A stretch of DNA of 6,084 bases from an uncultured Ruminococcus sp. (GTDB lineage Bacteria; Bacillota; Clostridia; Oscillospirales; Acutalibacteraceae): assembly GCA_902773045.1 (NCBI GenBank), contig CACYDE010000304.1:1-6084 (forward strand). Direction: 5' to 3'. A program made the position numbers and the translations under genes. Shown in pieces: positions 4,513 through 6,084 of this stretch (the first letter of the stretch is position 1; every line of letters starts with the position of its first letter). The notes under the pieces were generated by a model that was given only the letters and a program-made list of their open reading frames with translations, made no database searches and had not been told where the DNA came from.

Positions 4513-5904
4513 ATGAACAAAACTGTCGGAAAAGGAAAAAAAGCGGAAAGCTCCGCGAAGAAAGATGTTGTTGATCTCAATACCCCTCTGATAAAGCTTG
4601 CGTTTCCTGTTTTTATTCAGGCGCTGCTTTCACTTCTGATAGGTTATGCGGATTCTCTTATGCTTACCCGTTATTCCGAAACCGCTGTGGGGGCGGTGGG
4701 GAATGCAAATCAGGTTCTTGGCTTTCTGACGCTTGCTTTCACAATAATATCCAGTGCCACGGGAGTTGTCGTTTCGCAGTATCTGGGCGCAAAAGAATTT
4801 GATAAGATCAGCAGAATATATACGGTTTCTCTCGCTTTCAATCTTGCTTTGAGCGTCACGGTGAGCGCGGTTGTATTTTTCGGAAGCACAGTTTTGATGG
4901 AGCTTATGCAGCTGCCCGATGAGATGATGAACGATTCGGTCAGCTATATGAAAATAGTCGGCGGATTTATGTTTTTGCAGGCGATGACCGAAACGTTCTA
5001 TCAGATCTTGAGAAGCAACGGAAAAGTTGTTTTCGGAATGGTTGTCGCTCTTGTGACTAATTTTTTGAATATCGCGGGGAATTTCATGTTTCTTTACGGT
5101 CCGTTGAAAAGATTGGGGCTGGGAGCGACAGGCGTTGCAGTTTCAAGTGTTTTCAGTCGTTTTGCCGCTCTGATAGTAATTATTGTGTATTTTATCTTCA
5201 AAATAGAAGGAAATATTTCTTTGAAGTATCTTTTTCCTTTCCCTAAGGATATATTGAGAAATCTCATAAAACTCGGGATCCCGACCGCAGGAGAAAATAT
5301 TTCCTATAATATCTCTCAGATCATGATCGTAGCTTTCGTCAATACTCTCGGAACCGTTGCGATCAATACGAAAATATACTGCGGAACGCTGACGAATTTT
5401 TCTTATCTTTATTCGATATCCGTAGCGATGGCAACTCAGATAATTGTCGGTCATGCTGTGGGCGCGGAGGATTACGATTTCGCATATAAAAGAGTCTGCA
5501 AGTCTATCATTCCGTCGGTTGTGATCTCCGTGGCGATCGCCGTCGTGAATCTGAGCCTGTCACCGGTGACGCTGTCGCTGTTTACGGATAATGCGGATTC
5601 TGTCTCTCTCGGGCGGAAAGTGATGTTTATCGCGGTTTTTCTTGAAATAGGAAGAACGTGCAATCTCGTCGTAATAAATTCCATGAGAGCTGCGGGAGAC
5701 GTTAAATTTCCGACATATTTGGGTATAGCGTCAATGTGGGGAGTTTCCGTTCTTTTTGCTTATATTCTCGGTATTGTTCTTCAAATGGGACTGGTCGGCG
5801 TATGGATAGCTATGGCGGCTGACGAGATATTGAGAGGAATAATAGTCGTGATCCGCTGGCGGAAAGGAACATGGAGAAATAAAAGAGTGGTTGAGAAGAT
5901 ATAG
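4513..5904 (+). CDS. MATE family multidrug/cation efflux transporter
   Basis: This 463-residue protein has about twelve membrane helices arranged as two homologous halves, the architecture and length (440-480) of MATE exporters. Seen in the sequence: a basic N-terminal tail of about 20 residues, then a first helix ending in GYADSLMLTRY (44-54), GVVVSQYLGAK (84-94) after helix 2, the half-repeat AMATQIIVGHAVGAED (305-320) after helix 8, and MRAAGD (391-396) in the C-terminal half. The protein ends in a basic tail (RWRKGTWRNK). MATE proteins sit in the cytoplasmic membrane and expel organic cations, drugs or metabolites in exchange for Na+ or H+. The substrate and coupling ion cannot be told here. 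It begins at ATG 4513 (see the ribosome site) and stands alone on the plus strand with its own promoter. I saw no strong terminator behind it. Confidence 0.95.
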   Translation: MNKTVGKGKKAESSAKKDVVDLNTPLIKLAFPVFIQALLSLLIGYADSLMLTRYSETAVGAVGNANQVLGFLTLAFTIISSATGVVVSQYLGAKEFDKISRIYTVSLAFNLALSVTVSAVVFFGSTVLMELMQLPDEMMNDSVSYMKIVGGFMFLQAMTETFYQILRSNGKVVFGMVVALVTNFLNIAGNFMFLYGPLKRLGLGATGVAVSSVFSRFAALIVIIVYFIFKIEGNISLKYLFPFPKDILRNLIKLGIPTAGENISYNISQIMIVAFVNTLGTVAINTKIYCGTLTNFSYLYSISVAMATQIIVGHAVGAEDYDFAYKRVCKSIIPSVVISVAIAVVNLSLSPVTLSLFTDNADSVSLGRKVMFIAVFLEIGRTCNLVVINSMRAAGDVKFPTYLGIASMWGVSVLFAYILGIVLQMGLVGVWIAMAADEILRGIIVVIRWRKGTWRNKRVVEKI

Positions 5905-6084
5905 GGAATCATAAAGAACTGTCTTTGTTCGGTATTGTCTTATTACTCCGGCAATTAAATAATCGCAAATAGTAAAGCTATTAATCTTACAAGGATACCT
6001 TAGGAACTGTTTATAAATAACTTTTCATTTCTGCTTGTCTAATTTGCCCTGAACTGCGTTAAATTTTCTTGAAATACGTTAGTA
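5905..6084. other. Non-coding tail after the MATE gene; possible repeat or mobile-element edge
   Basis: I find no gene on either strand. Weak inverted repeats occur (AAAGA/TCTTT near 5913-5927 and AATAG/CTATT near 5966-5980), but neither has a GC-rich stem or a following T-run, so no terminator is called. From 6001 the text changes character, with TAGGAACTG, a TTTATAAATAA tract and two ACGTTA-like or GCGTTA-like motifs near the end. It looks repeat-like to me, resembling sequence at the ends of insertion elements, but I cannot confirm this from one copy. Confidence 0.25.

Noticed and set aside
5143..5454. 103-codon minus-strand open frame within the MATE gene
   Set aside because: It is antisense to a well-supported transporter, has no ribosome site, and its composition mirrors the opposite strand.

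Overview
The window looks like chromosomal DNA from an endospore-forming, low-to-mid GC Clostridia-type Firmicute, probably one of the gut Oscillospirales-like lineages. The evidence is a YlmC/YmxH-family sporulation gene, a probable SpoIIM gene, a DUF5685 gene, a J-domain gene with a cysteine-rich tail, purine-rich Shine-Dalgarno sequences (AAAGG, GGGGAG, GAGGTG) and frequent GTG/TTG starts. The lineage call is inferred from gene content and style, not from a marker gene.

Layout. Positions 1-150 hold two copies of a 42-bp perfect direct repeat, 104 bp apart, with a GC-rich hairpin between them. Six genes then lie on the minus strand; in transcription order (right to left) they are ylmC/ymxH-like (4009-4281), DUF5685 (2977-3876), a J-domain protein (2312-2911), a small multi-spanning membrane protein (1763-2308), proC (916-1713) and a SpoIIM-like membrane protein (156-827). 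A MATE-family exporter (4513-5904) is divergently transcribed on the plus strand. The 231-bp divergent gap holds a long imperfect palindrome. The last 180 bp hold no recognisable gene and may touch a repeat or mobile-element edge.

How the genes may work together. DUF5685, the J-protein and the membrane protein are tightly packed; the last two are 3 bp apart, with the ribosome site of one inside the end of the other. They look like one transcription unit that runs on into proC after a 49-bp gap. The SpoIIM-like gene follows an 88-bp gap that carries a plausible sigma-E-type promoter, which fits mother-cell expression during engulfment. ProC makes proline, and the MATE protein exports drugs or metabolites. 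No link of either to the sporulation genes is visible.

Most interesting points: DUF5685 carries two aspartate-rich motifs laid out like those of squalene/phytoene synthases; the SpoIIM-like gene has a sigma-E-like promoter; the left-edge repeat has a protein-like open frame through its spacer; and several translation starts move when Shine-Dalgarno spacing is considered, including a TTG start for DUF5685. No complete novel system such as a CRISPR array, defence island or biosynthetic cluster is visible.
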